Source: Punctularia strigosozonata HHB-11173 SS5 (Eukaryota > Basidiomycota > Agaricomycetes > Corticiales > Punctulariaceae). From it: a DNA stretch of 64,000 bases. Shown here one piece after another: positions 11,259 to 22,515 of the stretch. A program made the position numbers and the translations under genes. Below the pieces are notes generated by a model. The model saw nothing but the letters and a program-made list of their open reading frames with translations. It was not told the DNA's origin and made no database searches. Position 1 is the stretch's first letter. Each line of letters starts with the position of its first letter. The stretch covers positions 225,925 through 289,924 of the forward strand of contig NW_006767442.1 in NCBI RefSeq assembly GCF_000264995.1, written 5' to 3'.

Positions 11259-13520
11259 CGGTAACCGCTGTGGGTGGATATGCTTCGGTCAGATCCAGGG
11301 AAGACCTCGTTGTGCGCGGCTAATGCAAATGGGCTGTCCTGGAGACCCCTTAATTTATCCCTCTGGACGTTGGAGATTCGACTCTGGGGCCGCCGAGTGA
11401 TCACTAGTCAGAAATCACTGGTTTTGTCCCAAGTGCGTCCCTCGTCGGCACTTTGGCGGTACTCGCTCGAAGGGAGTGGGGACCATCCAAAGCAGTTGAG
11501 ATGAGCCGGTCGGGCCACCTACCGACGTCGTGCGTGAGCTCAGCGCCGCCAGAGCGTCGGCGGCGGTGACTTGGAAGGTTGGCCCCACTCACTGCCGGTG
11601 CAAACCCAATCGCTGAGAGCGGTGCACCCGCGGATCTTTGCGTTTCGTAACGTTTTGTGTCCTCTCCTCTAATCCCGACTTCATCCCGGCCCTTCGAACA
11701 CATAAATATGTAGTACCGCGCGTGCTATCGAGGTGGCGTCCGGAAAGGCTTGAAGGGGTGACTCCGCGTCAGCGTCGTGTTTTGCCGGTGGCCCGTCGGC
11801 GTTAATGTGCGTACTCCGCCAGACTCCGACGAGCTTGCAACGTCCAGCCCATTGTCATTGCCTCCCTGTGATACGTTCTGCCCAAATCACCCAAAAGCAC
11901 GTCCGTTTTGCTGGCGCTGAGCGCCTCGCAAACACCGCTGTGGATAACTCTTGGCATCTGAGGCTTTACTCTGCCATGTTCTCGCGGACACACGCGAAAC
12001 GCCCCCCCGATCTTTCGCTGACTTCCAGGTAAACCTTCCAATGATAAGCTGGGACGATGCGCGCTCAAGACAGTCACGATTTGTCGGTGGGCATGTGGGC
12101 CATAAGTCTTTTGTCAAGGTTCCCGGTCTCTGGGGTGACTTCGTTGCTTCTTAAGCTCAGCGCTGATCGAGGTTCTGTCACACACCCAATAATCATGACG
12201 TCCATAGTCCGCCTTACGTACCGGTGAGTCAGTATGCATGTCGAGCATACGTACATTACTCAATCCGCTCAGCAGTACGTAGTTGTTCGCTTTATTCCGA
12301 TGGAATTGAAACAGAGGTGACTCTTGAATGAGGTTATCCCCGCTGTGGTGGTGCCTTCCGCCAGTTTCCGCCCCGTGATGCCTCTCGCCCGCACCCATTA
12401 GGCGCTGCACGCTGCTTCTCATGGCCGGTCGCAAAGAAGTTAAAGCACCAAACCAAGGTTCATCGTGCCAGGATGCTTATTCCCAGCGCATGCGACGCTG
12501 GACGGTCGTGCTCCGCTGCAACATGGGCTACACTGGCGCATAAGAAACATCTGCAACGGCAGCAACGCAACCGGTAGCATCTCCGATCTCCGACCCTCTG
12601 TTTACGTGTGTACCATCGCATAATCTTATGCATTGATCCAGCGTGCCTAGCCGGCCATTGAATGCGCAAAGGCCAGGTCGTGACCCGTACGAGCCCGTAC
12701 GTCCGAGAACATGTGAGCTGCCGCTTCTCATAGGTCGACTGGAGGATGTGTTGATGATCATGCTATTCAGTGGAGCGCTTGTAAGTTGCGTGCCGGATTG
12801 AGACTGCTCCGTACAATGCGCCTTGTCGATACTTACTGTGCATCCACCCCTAATGAAACGTGTGTTGCGTGGGGTTATATCTCGCTCATACCTCCTCATA
12901 ATCGCCTTAAAATGTGTCAGTGGATAGCCAGAATTCTGTAGATATGTTAGCTAGCGTCTCAAATATTTTAGTCAAGCCTCAACTCTGCCAGAGAGATGCC
13001 GGCGAGACGAAGTGAGCACCAGCCAAAGTTGCGAGATCATCACACGCGGTCACGACTTGCCGAGGTGCCGGACCAGGACAGGCTGCAATGCAACGCAGGG
13101 CTCAAGCGGCTCAAGCCAATCAACGCAGGCGGAGTTTATATTTATCCGTCACGCCAACACCGTCTTTTGTGTTGAACCTCCTCCTACAGCAGCAATACTA
13201 TACCAATCGCAAATCGGGCTAGCGTGGCGGATAGAATTCAAGGTATAACTCTTCCTGTATGTATTTCAGCATCCATCAAGGGCCGGAGTAGTGAGAAGGC
13301 TGGTAGAGACGACAGATGAATGCGTTGACAAAATAACCAACGCTGCCCGAGCTAGGCACACTAGGTTTTATGTTTCGACAACAAACCCCGATGAAGGTCA
13401 CCAAGCCGATAGCCGGACGTCCGTGCGTTAAGTACTTGCCTACTGGCGTCGTCGCTTTCCAGTACGCCTGTTTTAGTACCCGTTTCCATCCATTGGTGTA
13501 TTGAGCATGCCAGAGATCTC
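11259..13520. other. 2.3-kb stretch with no supported gene
   Basis: Only short open frames (up to about 120 codons) occur on either strand; none resembles a known family and I could not join them into a multi-exon model. GC content drops compared with flanking genes. It could hold a non-coding RNA or a decayed gene, but nothing specific is visible. Confidence 0.4.
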
Positions 13521-16500
13521 ATGTCCGCCGCAGGCAGCGCATACTGCAAGACGTGCAATATGCGAATGTGCTATCGGTACGCACTGCGCGTCGTGAGATC
13601 GCGCTCGAGAGCATACTTATACAAATTGAATGCAGCGGAGTGCTTCTTCACCGACTCAAAGGAGGCGTCGTTAGCTGCCATGTTCGACAAATTCTACCTC
13701 GACGGAGATGCAGCAAACTTGACGGAATGCGTTGACACGTGCCAAGCAGCACTGCGGGAGTCCCTCCAGGTAGTTACATACCAACCTCATACCAATGGCG
13801 ATTGACGGATTATATCAGACAACTTTAACTGCTACGCAAGTGCGGCACATCCTCGGTCACTTATGTCGTGCCTTAGGGGCACGATGCTATGCATTGGGAA
13901 ATGGCCAGGATCTCGAGGACGCTTTGGTTGCAGGCGATCGAGCTGTGCGGTCCTGCGAGAGCGACGATGTTGCTTGTCCGACGGCATATGTACTAGTGGC
14001 AAACGTCCTCCGCATCAGTGCCGACATCCATGGAACACCCCAGTTACGGGACACCGCTGAGCAGCTCTGTCGCAGCGCCGTCGAGTTGTGCACTGTTGGG
14101 CATCCTATTCGTGCTATAGCACTTCGCGTTCTGGCCTTCATACTCGCACGACGCTGCGAGTCTACAGGGTCACAATCCTACATGGACAAAGCCATAGACG
14201 TGCAACGCATGGCACTAGAGGAGGCGACGTCGATCGGAGGACCAGGTCAGCATCAGCACATGGATGCTCTAGCAAACCACTTGTTAGGGAGACATGCACT
14301 GTTCGGGACAGATAACGATCTCGAGGAAGCGATACGGATCCAGAGGGCCGCTGTGGACATCTGTCCGCCGACACATTCGGAGCGAGAGTTCGTGCTCAAC
14401 AAGCTGGCTTCAGCACTTCGCCTCCGCTTCCAACGGCTCGGGTCCGTCGAGGACTTGAACGAAGCAGTGATCGTGTGTCGCCAAGCCCTTGCTGTCAGGC
14501 GTCCCAACAGCACCGCACGACCTTACACATTAGATATACTTGCTCAACTCCTTACCTCACGATTTCAAGTTTCGTCTGCGTCCGACTCCGATCTAGATGA
14601 GCTCGTGGAAGTAGGACGCGAAGCCGTCCGCATCTGCCCACCACATCAGAACGACCACTGGATTCGCTTGGACACCTTGGCGGACTCATTTCAGATGCGC
14701 TTCACATGGACCGGATCCCTTGCGGACCTCGAGGAGACGATTGAGCTGCGACGCCGCGCCGTTGATCACGCTCCCGCTGAGGACCCGCGTCGGTGGGTTA
14801 TGATTAGTAACCTCGCGGGTAGCCTCCGCCTACGGTTTACGGAGCTAGGTCATGTCGACGACATCAATGAGACAGTCAGGCTTTACCGACAGGTATCGGA
14901 CACTGCTGCGGCCAACGTCGTTGATCATCCTGATCGCCTATTGGCAATGGTGTCCTCACTTTGTCTCCGTTTCAAGACGCTTCGGTCCGTGGAAGATCTC
15001 AACGAAGCAATCGAAATTTCGGAGTTGGTTCTGGGATCTATTCCGTCCTCCCATGCATTCCGACCACGAGCTATCAAGTGTCTAGCTGATGCGCTGGTCT
15101 TGAGAGCGCGCCCCGAAGACCTGGATAACGCGGTGAGGTCGCTGGAAGAGAACAAGGAGCACGTTCGTCCTTCGTCGTCCTTCAGCACCGAATACGCTCT
15201 TGCATTGGGTGACTCGCTTTCGTGCAGATTCAGTCGCATAAAGCAGGCAAGCGATGCTGAACGTGCCAGGGAGGTCTTGACAGTGCTGCTGGATCGGCTG
15301 CCCCCAGGACGAAGAGACCGTTTCCAGTGTCTCCTCCAGTTGTCCGAGCTACATTTGGATATCGACTCTCCGTACTTCGACGTGTCCTCTGCCCTGCAAT
15401 ACATAGCAGAAGGAATTCGAGACGACCATCGGGATGTCCGATTTCGTCTGCAAGGCACCATGCGTGTCTTGCGGTTGATCGAGCCCCTCCAGCCCGACTT
15501 CCAGGACGTCGACTGCTCCATAAGGACCCATCTCTTGGACATATACGGCGCCGTCGTCGCATTACTACCACGCGTCGCCTACTTCAGCCTTGACCTATCT
15601 TCTCGTCTCCACTCCCTGGCCATAGGCCAGAGCGCCGCGATAACGGGAGCTGCGTGCGCCCTCACCCTGTCGCGACCGCAGAGAGCACTAGAGATCCTCG
15701 AACAAGGCCGCGGCATCTTCTGGTCTCATTCATTCCGACTTCGGTCGCAGTTCGACGACGTCCCGGAGGTTCAGCGACGTCAATTATTGGCGCTGGCCCA
15801 TCAGCTCGAGAGGAGCAATGACGCGCTGCCAGATCAGAGTGATGACCGCCTCATGGAGAAGGCGTTATCCAGACGAAGGAAACAAAGCGAGGAGTTCAAT
15901 TCGCTGGTCGAAGAAATACGCTCCATGCCTGGACTCGACCGTTTCATGCTCCACGACACTTACGCGACCCTGGCCAAAGCTGCGGACAAGGGACCTGTGA
16001 TAGTCATTCTCCCGAGCGCCTTCGCGTCCTTTGCCATAATAATCAGGTCAGATCGGGAACCTGTGAGCATTCCTTTACCTTCGCTCAGCGAGGACTGGAT
16101 CGCACAATCGAGTGGTACGTGGAGATCAGCGGTGTCCGAAGCGAGAAATGCAGTACGAAACCGCTTAAAGCTCCAGAAGATTGCCATGAAAGTATCCCAG
16201 GTACAGTCCCAGGCGACGTTGATGGAGGACGTCCTGGAAGGGCTTTGGACAAAGGTCGTGAAACCTATCATGCTGGAGCTGAAGTTGAAGGTGCGGGACG
16301 GACCGATTAGTTTGTCTTTCTTCCCGTAGACCGACTGATACCCGCTGGCCTAGCCCCGCTCAGGACGACGGAGGCCTCGTCTATGGTGGTGCCTGACGGG
16401 AAACCTGGCCCATCTCCCCATTCACGCTGCTGGCGTGCGAAGGAAGCAAGGATGCTCTGATTACGTCGTGTCGTCCTACATACCAACCCTCGGAGAACTG

Positions 16501-17233
16501 CTGTATGCACGGAGCACTTCTCAGCTCGTCAGGAAACGCGACGCAAAGGCACTCCTCGTCGCGGTGCCACAGCCCCGTGCCGGCGGGTGGGTGGAGCTGC
16601 CGTCGACCCTTGAAGAAGTCCGAGAGGTCGAAGCTATCCTCCCTGCATCCGCGCTGATACCCCTCTCGGAGGGTTCGTTAGTCAAAGATCCTTCAAGCGT
16701 CACCAGCAGGGCGTTGTTAGATGCGTTATCAAACGCTCACGTTCTCCATCTTGCGTGCCACGGAGTACAAGATCCCACGAACCCGCTCCAAAGCGGTTTC
16801 GTGCTTGGCGACGGGATCCTTACGATCGATAAATTGATGGGAATATCGCTTCCTCGCGCCTTCCTGGCTTTTCTGAGCGCATGTGAGACGGCGAAGGGGG
16901 ACAGAAGCCAGCCGGACCAAGCCGTCCACCTCGCGGCGACCATGATCTTTGCTGGATTCAAGAGCGTTATCGCCACACTTTGGTAAGTATAACGCTCGTG
17001 AGGCTCTCCAAGTTGCGGTGTTTACTGGTTGTTTGCGTGCCAGGTCGATGGAGGACATCGATGGACCCTTGGTGGCGAAATCGGTATACGAGCAGCTATT
17101 CAAGCACGACGTCGACTCCGAATTTCTTGAGCCTGACGACGTTGCGTACGCATTGGACGAAGCAATACGCCAGCTTCGATCTGTCCATCCAGAGCCCAGT
17201 AGGTGGGCACCGTATATACATATGGGCATCTGA
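13521..17233 (+). CDS. TPR-repeat protein with C-terminal CHAT (caspase-like) protease domain
   Basis: Exon 1 13521-13769, exon 2 13819-16325, exon 3 from about 16374 to 16982, exon 4 about 17043-17233; about 1180 residues. Roughly 650 residues are degenerate TPR-like repeats of ~42 residues with recurring LRLRFQRLGSVEDLNEAV and ALRLRF-type helices. The CHAT domain runs from LWWCLTGNLAHLPIHAAGV through HVLHLACHG (catalytic His) and FLAFLSACETAKGD (catalytic Cys) to ATLWSMEDIDGPLVAKSVYE. Both dyad residues are present, so it is likely an active cysteine protease. Family knowledge: CHAT proteins are separase/caspase-like peptidases, and in bacteria they can trigger gasdermin or CRISPR-linked defence. 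The true start may lie further upstream. The acceptor of intron 2 is unusual (GAG at 16371-16373); a CAG at 16361-16363 would break the frame. Confidence 0.85.
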
Positions 17234-17424
17234 TTCAAGCATGTCATTCGTGAAGAGAGAGAGAAGGAGGTCCTGATAGCACTCTTTACACGGTGGAATC
17301 TACTGTCAATTACTATTACCCGCACTCCCAAGAAACACACATTACAACATGTAAACAAGAGGCCGTAGCTGTAGAGCGACGGCGTGATACAAGCAGATTT
17401 TGGGGCCAAGCAAAGCCCCCTTGT

Positions 17425-19332
17425 TCATCGGCCAACATACTTGAGTTCGAGGTAGCGCAAGGGCAGGAAAGGCACAAGCGTGAAGAGCTGTGAGCACGAA
17501 GCGTGAGCATAAGGTTCAGCAGTAAATCAGACGCAGGCGACCACTCACGATACACAGCAGCCAGCTGACGTCACCACCGAACGGTCCCATGGTTTTTGCG
17601 ATCGGGCCAACCCACCACACCTGCGCCAAGCCGGTGATAGCGCCGACGGCACCGCAGCACCCGGAAGCGAACGCGGCGAGACCAATGGGCAGCCGGGACG
17701 CGTCGTTGTACGCGGTGAGGTCGTAGTTCTTGAAATTTGCCTTGCGGAAGACGATGTGCTCCGCGAGGAAGACAGTAGCGTAGATGGAGAGCCAGGCGCC
17801 GAGGACGTCCATGAAGGACTCGAGGGAGGTTACGAAGGACGTGGCGCCGACGATGGAGATCGGGATGTAGATGGCGGTGATGAGCACTGGGTACACAAAC
17901 TGAGGGAGGTAGGTGAACTTGGGCGAGATGGCGGCGAAGGAGAAGCCGAAGGAGTAGACGTTGATGATGTTGTTCGCGACGACGGAGAGCACGAGGATGA
18001 CCATGAGGAACTTGGGCCAGCCGCCTAAGCCTAGCGCGGCGCCGAGGAGACCACCGAGCTCTTCCGCGTCATACTGTGCCAACCAAGACTCGTGGGCGAG
18101 CGCCGCGCACATGACGGCGGCACCGAGAGACATGACGAATACAAGAGGCTAGGGCAGAAATGAGCGCGCGATCAACGAGAAAGGAAAGATGGTACATACC
18201 ACGAGGAGGCCGACATATGTCCACAAGAAGACCTGGATCGAGGGGGTCTCCTCAGGGAAGTAGACGACGTAGTCTGACGCGAGGGATGCCCAGCCAAGAC
18301 CAAAGCCCCAGATGGTGGAGGCGAAGGAGAGAACGCCGGCCGTCTCGGTGATTCCGGTAGCGAATGGAGTGTTGACGTAGTCGTGGGCAGTCATACCGAG
18401 CATGATGATGAACACGATGAACACGGGCATCCAGGCGAATCGGTCGAAGTAGTGGATATACCTATCGACCGTGAATTGTAAATCACGATGTACGATAGTG
18501 CGGAACGCGTATGAAGCGACTCACCGGTAGCCGATCAAGCCCAAGAGCAGGGTGACGACAGCGATAATCACAATTCCGACGGCATGGCTGATATTCAGGT
18601 CCGCGACAACACGCAACGTCTGCGCACCGGCGATGCAGTTGATGGTCGACCAACCAACGCAAGCAATCAAGTTGAGCAGGGCGACAAGTTTCGTGCCCCA
18701 CCAACCCCACATGTATCTAAAGCAGGTTTTACAACTCGGGACAGCATGATGTGGAGGATGATATGTACCGAGTGACAATCATCTGGCGGAGGCCGGTTTT
18801 CACGCCGAAGATGGAGAAGTACGCAGGGATCGCGGCGACGATGATGTTGAAGAAGAAGGTACAAATCAGCGAGTCGCCTGCAATGCAGTCGTGGTAAGCA
18901 TGGTATTTCGAGGTGAGCTTACACGAACGCACCGAGTCCCAACCCGAAGATGGCGGGCCCAAGAATGCCCACACCGAAAGTCGGCAGCACCGTGTTGGCA
19001 CTCAACCATACCTCGGCGGTTTGCCATGCCTTGGCCTTGTAATCCCTCGCTTCAGGCAGCACACGGCTGGCGCCCTGTGCCTCGATGCCGACCTTGCGCT
19101 CGAACGCGAGGATGCGACGACGCCATTCGGGAACGTACTCCGGCGCGCCGATACCGGGCTCGATCGTCTCTGCGACGGAGAACCCCTTAGTCTTCTCTGT
19201 TGCTCGAATCAGCGAAATGGTGCATATATGCGACGGCAAAGTGATACACATACCAGGAAGTCCAGCCTCGACGTCCTGGCTGTGCGAGGACTCCGACGGC
19301 TCGATATGCTTCTCGGTTGTCGTCGACACCAT
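17425..19332 (-). CDS. FCY2: NCS1 purine-cytosine permease (Fcy2-like)
   Basis: Minus strand, ATG 19332 to TGA 17425-17427, about seven exons. The N-terminus is hydrophilic with EYVPEWRRRILAFERKVGIE, which resembles the pre-TM1 region of yeast Fcy2. About 12 hydrophobic segments follow, including AEVWLSANTVLPTFGVGILG, IPAYFSIFGVKTGLRQMIVT (the conserved FGxKxGLRQM loop) and LNLIACVGWSTINCIAGAQ. The last exon encodes LFTLVPFLPLRYLELKYVGR after a 60-bp intron. Family role: plasma-membrane proton symport of cytosine, adenine, guanine or hypoxanthine. Its head-to-head neighbour is cytosine deaminase, which favours cytosine as a main substrate; this is inference. Confidence 0.9.
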
Positions 19333-20198
19333 TGCGGATGCACCGGTCTTTATGTTAAGGGCTTGATTGATAAGGCCGTCAGGGAGAGGCTGCCTGCGTT
19401 ATGCAGGTAGATTTATCCTCTGTGAGGTGCTGGGGGGGGATCCCAGTCGCAAGTCGGGGATAGCTGGGTAGCTCGGTGTGCCAGTGGACGGAGGGTCGAG
19501 GAACGCGACGCGCTGTGAGGAGGAGATTTTATTCGGGGCTCGAGGTTGCATATGGTCTGGCTGGGAACGGCCGTGATGGCGTCAAGTGTGGCTACCCCGA
19601 TAAGGGCATCTTCGCACGTCGCACCATTTACCCGCGTGCGCCCCTCCTCTTCCGGCGCACAGAACGCCGACCAACATCTTCCGTTGGTGATCGTGTATAT
19701 ATGCACCTGGAGCAGGGCACTACACGCCATGTTGGTCCTGCTAGTGTGAGATGAAGCGCCTTGAAATCAACTCGAATGAAAGAACGATGCAGAAAGCGGA
19801 GTCGTACGTAAAAACCGAACGGCCTGAATCAAGGCACTAGCTTGGGCCCGGTGGATAACCTTTCGGCCCCGGCCCTCGCAGATAACGGCTTGAACGAGTG
19901 CAGGCCCCCACTCTCCGTTCAACTCCAGGCGGTATCCCGATATCATGTACAGGGCGCGTATCTCTGATGCCCTCGTGGTCCCCACATCATCCATGTACTT
20001 CCGACAACCTTCCCTCTCACATCCTCCACAACCGAGCCACACTTACTTACCCCTGATGTGACCTGAAAAAAAATGGACGCAAACCCCTTGGCAGGTGCGA
20101 TCGAGATTGCTCGATTCGGGCCTTGCCTCGTGCCGAACACTCCCATGCGATAATCCTTCACCGGACACACGACCGTGCAGGATCTTTACAGAGCAGCG
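19333..20198. promoter_or_regulatory. Shared upstream region of permease and cytosine deaminase
   Basis: An 866-bp non-coding region lies between two divergent start codons (19332 minus, 20199 plus). A TATATATG stretch sits near 19697-19704. No open frame here looks coding. Shared regulation of uptake and deamination is possible but is only inferred from the layout. Confidence 0.5.
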
Positions 20199-21594
20199 AT
20201 GTTCACCCATCAGCAGGACCTCGAACATCTGCAACTCGCACTCGAGCAGGCGCGCAAGTCCGAGAGCGAGGGAGGCATCCCAATAGGGTGAGCGCCCACG
20301 TTTCATTATCGCAAACGAGTTGTCGTCTCCCATCTCCGTCTCCGTCTCCGTCGCCATACTACTATCGAGCTCTCCACAGCGCAGCATGCTTTCTGACGTT
20401 TGCGTTTCCTTATCCACTGGAATACGACTTTCACATGCCGTTTGCAAGCCGTTCTGCTAGTGCCAGCTAGCCGTTCTGAACTCGGAAGTACAGGCAGGCT
20501 GTGTTCAGTGCCATTCCATCCCACCTTGCTTCGCTCCAGAAATATGGAGACTGCCACGTGCAAGGTGCTGCTCCCGCATGGACGCGCCTCATTTCCGTGA
20601 CAGGTGCACCTCCACTTCGCAGCTCTTCGCGGCGGAAGTTCAGTGCGCGGTCGATGCGCGGTCTCGATGATCTCGAGTGCCGAGCGGGGCGGGATAGCTG
20701 ACGATTGCCTTCACTTGTCCACATGCCCGGCGCTTTGCAGCTTCCGTGCGCCCATCCTGCCGCCGCGGCCTGGATACAGCGCTCTTTCCATGACACAGGG
20801 GTTGCGATGATCCCCTGGGATTGTTCTGGGGCTAGTTCTCAGGACTCTTATGTACTATTCCGTCTGCTTTCAATCTCCCGCTTTTCCACCCAAAGGTTGT
20901 TTGACGATCTATCTGACCTCGTCTCAGCGCCGCCCTCGTGCACAAGTCCGGCAAAGTCCTGAGCGTCGGACATAACTGTCGCGTCCAGAAGGCGTCGATG
21001 ACTCTCCATGCGGAGATGTACGTTCATTGCTCTCTCCTTCGATGCAGTCTGGATGTCACTTACCAAAAAATCCGATCAGGAACGCGCTGGAAAACCTGGG
21101 CCGGCCCGATCCATCACAAGGCGGCGTGCGCATCTTACGCGAGTGTACCATGTACACGACGTGAGTGTTTCACATTCGCCTGGGCGCACGTCCCATGCTT
21201 CAAACCTGCGGGAAGTTCCGATGCACGACGGCCTTCCACCTGCTTGCTTTTGCAAATGTGCTTACGGCGGCGTACCGCCTCCACCGTAGGCTCTCGCCCT
21301 GTATCATGTGCTCAGCCACCTGCTCGCTCTATCAAATTCCACGTGTTGTACTGGGAGAGAACGACTCTTTCGTTGGTGGCGAGACGTTCCTGAAGGAGCG
21401 TGGCGTTGAGGTAAGCTGCGTTGCCCCTCAGTCTATCTTTCGCTGATGTTCTCCTCGATTCCGGGATTCAGGTCATCAACCTCCAGTCCGAGGAGTGCAA
21501 GGAGATGATGCAGAACTGGATCGAAGGCAAGGGTAAGACGATCTGGTGGGAGGATATCGGATTAGACGAGAGCGAAAAACCCGGTCGTGCCTAA
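20199..21594 (+). CDS. FCY1: Cytosine deaminase (yeast Fcy1 type)
   Basis: Five exons: 20199-20287, 20928-21017, 21080-21160, 21290-21410 and 21472-21594; 167 residues, close to the 158 of yeast Fcy1. The zinc-binding HAE motif (MTLHAEMNALENLGR) and the PCxxC motif (LSPCIMCSATCSLY) are intact, as are EGGIPIGAALVHKSGKVLSV and the C-terminal IWWEDIGLDE, which matches the Fcy1 tail. Reaction: cytosine to uracil and ammonia in pyrimidine salvage; the same enzyme activates 5-fluorocytosine. Intron 1 is 640 bp, about ten times the usual size here. Cytosolic; no targeting signal. It faces a cytosine permease. Confidence 0.93.
20334..20352 (+). repeat. Short CTCCGT microsatellite in FCY1 intron 1
   Basis: About three copies of the hexamer CTCCGT lie in the long first intron. 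This is small and probably neutral, but it marks the intron as non-coding. Confidence 0.6.
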
Positions 21595-21900
21595 TGTGGA
21601 GCTCTCTTGACGAACCGGAAGCAACAAAACTACTCGTAAGAGTGGGAGTTGACGCTGCAATACAACCATTGACCATTTCATGCACTGACCGACGTCGGAA
21701 AGGCAGCTGCACTCAAGCCATGACGAATGTCTTGAAGAGGGTGCGGGAGACGGGATGTCGGGATCTTCAATATCAACACCCTCAGGTTGCTGCGCCGGCA
21801 TATATTTGAGTGCGCGCGTTTCCGATATCTCAATACATTCCGAGTCTGTCCTGTCCCATGCACGGCGCCTATCCAGTGATAGGAACAGCTATAAGACTCA

Positions 21901-22515
21901 ATGGCCATAGCCGAACGTACACGCTACCTCAAGTCTTCATCATCTTCCCATCCTGGGCTCCTACCTCCCAAGATCCTCCCCATGTCATACATCCCCATCC
22001 CGGTGTCGTACCTTTACGCCTCGTTGGGCGCCTCCGTAGTTATCGCCGGTCTATGGGGTTCAAGCTGGCCGCATTGGTACTTTCACCTCGACGCGTTCCT
22101 TATCGCCTTCTCCGCCTTCAACTCCTTATGCTCGATTATGATCGTGCATCATATCGTCACCCTCCTCTGGTCTCACCATCGAGGACAGTGCATCTCGCCC
22201 AACCAGGAACATCGCGCCCAATGTGGGCGTTCCGCGTTCGCGCTTCATATCGCCAACATCACGTTCTTCCGTGTCATGCTGCTGCTCTTCGGGGTGGCAG
22301 TAATTCTTTCCGTCGTCAGGCTGATCCTGTACGCTTGGTGGAGGGGCAGTCTCCCGCTCGTTGCCTGCGGGGCTATCGAGACCGTGGTTATCTACGGGAT
22401 CTTGGGGAAGATGAAGGAAACGCAGAGGCTGCGGGGTTCGTACGGGAAGAGCACGGCCCGCTGGCTTCTGTGCGGCCAGCGCCGCCCGGATACGGTGCCA
22501 TCCCTTGAGTCGTAA
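21901..22515 (+). CDS. Small membrane protein with four predicted helices, function unknown
   Basis: A single uninterrupted frame of 204 codons. Hydrophobic segments: LYASLGASVVIAGLWG, FHLDAFLIAFSAFNSLCSIM, TFFRVMLLLFGVAVILSVVR and LPLVACGAIETVVIYGIL. The layout (four helices, short loops, basic tail) resembles MARVEL-like or small fungal membrane proteins, but I cannot assign a family. An alternative start at 21982 (MSYIPIP) would remove a Ser-rich leader. Another frame (21810-22508) is also open across the same DNA but encodes an Arg/Pro-rich sequence with no helices, so it is taken as a shadow. No intron, unlike most neighbours. Confidence 0.6.
   Translation: MAIAERTRYLKSSSSSHPGLLPPKILPMSYIPIPVSYLYASLGASVVIAGLWGSSWPHWYFHLDAFLIAFSAFNSLCSIMIVHHIVTLLWSHHRGQCISPNQEHRAQCGRSAFALHIANITFFRVMLLLFGVAVILSVVRLILYAWWRGSLPLVACGAIETVVIYGILGKMKETQRLRGSYGKSTARWLLCGQRRPDTVPSLES

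Noticed and set aside
13795-16329. Taking the 844-codon frame at 13795 as the full TPR gene
   Set aside because: The first 24 bases are better read as intron; an upstream exon (13521-13769) joins in frame at 13819, and the CHAT domain continues after 16326.
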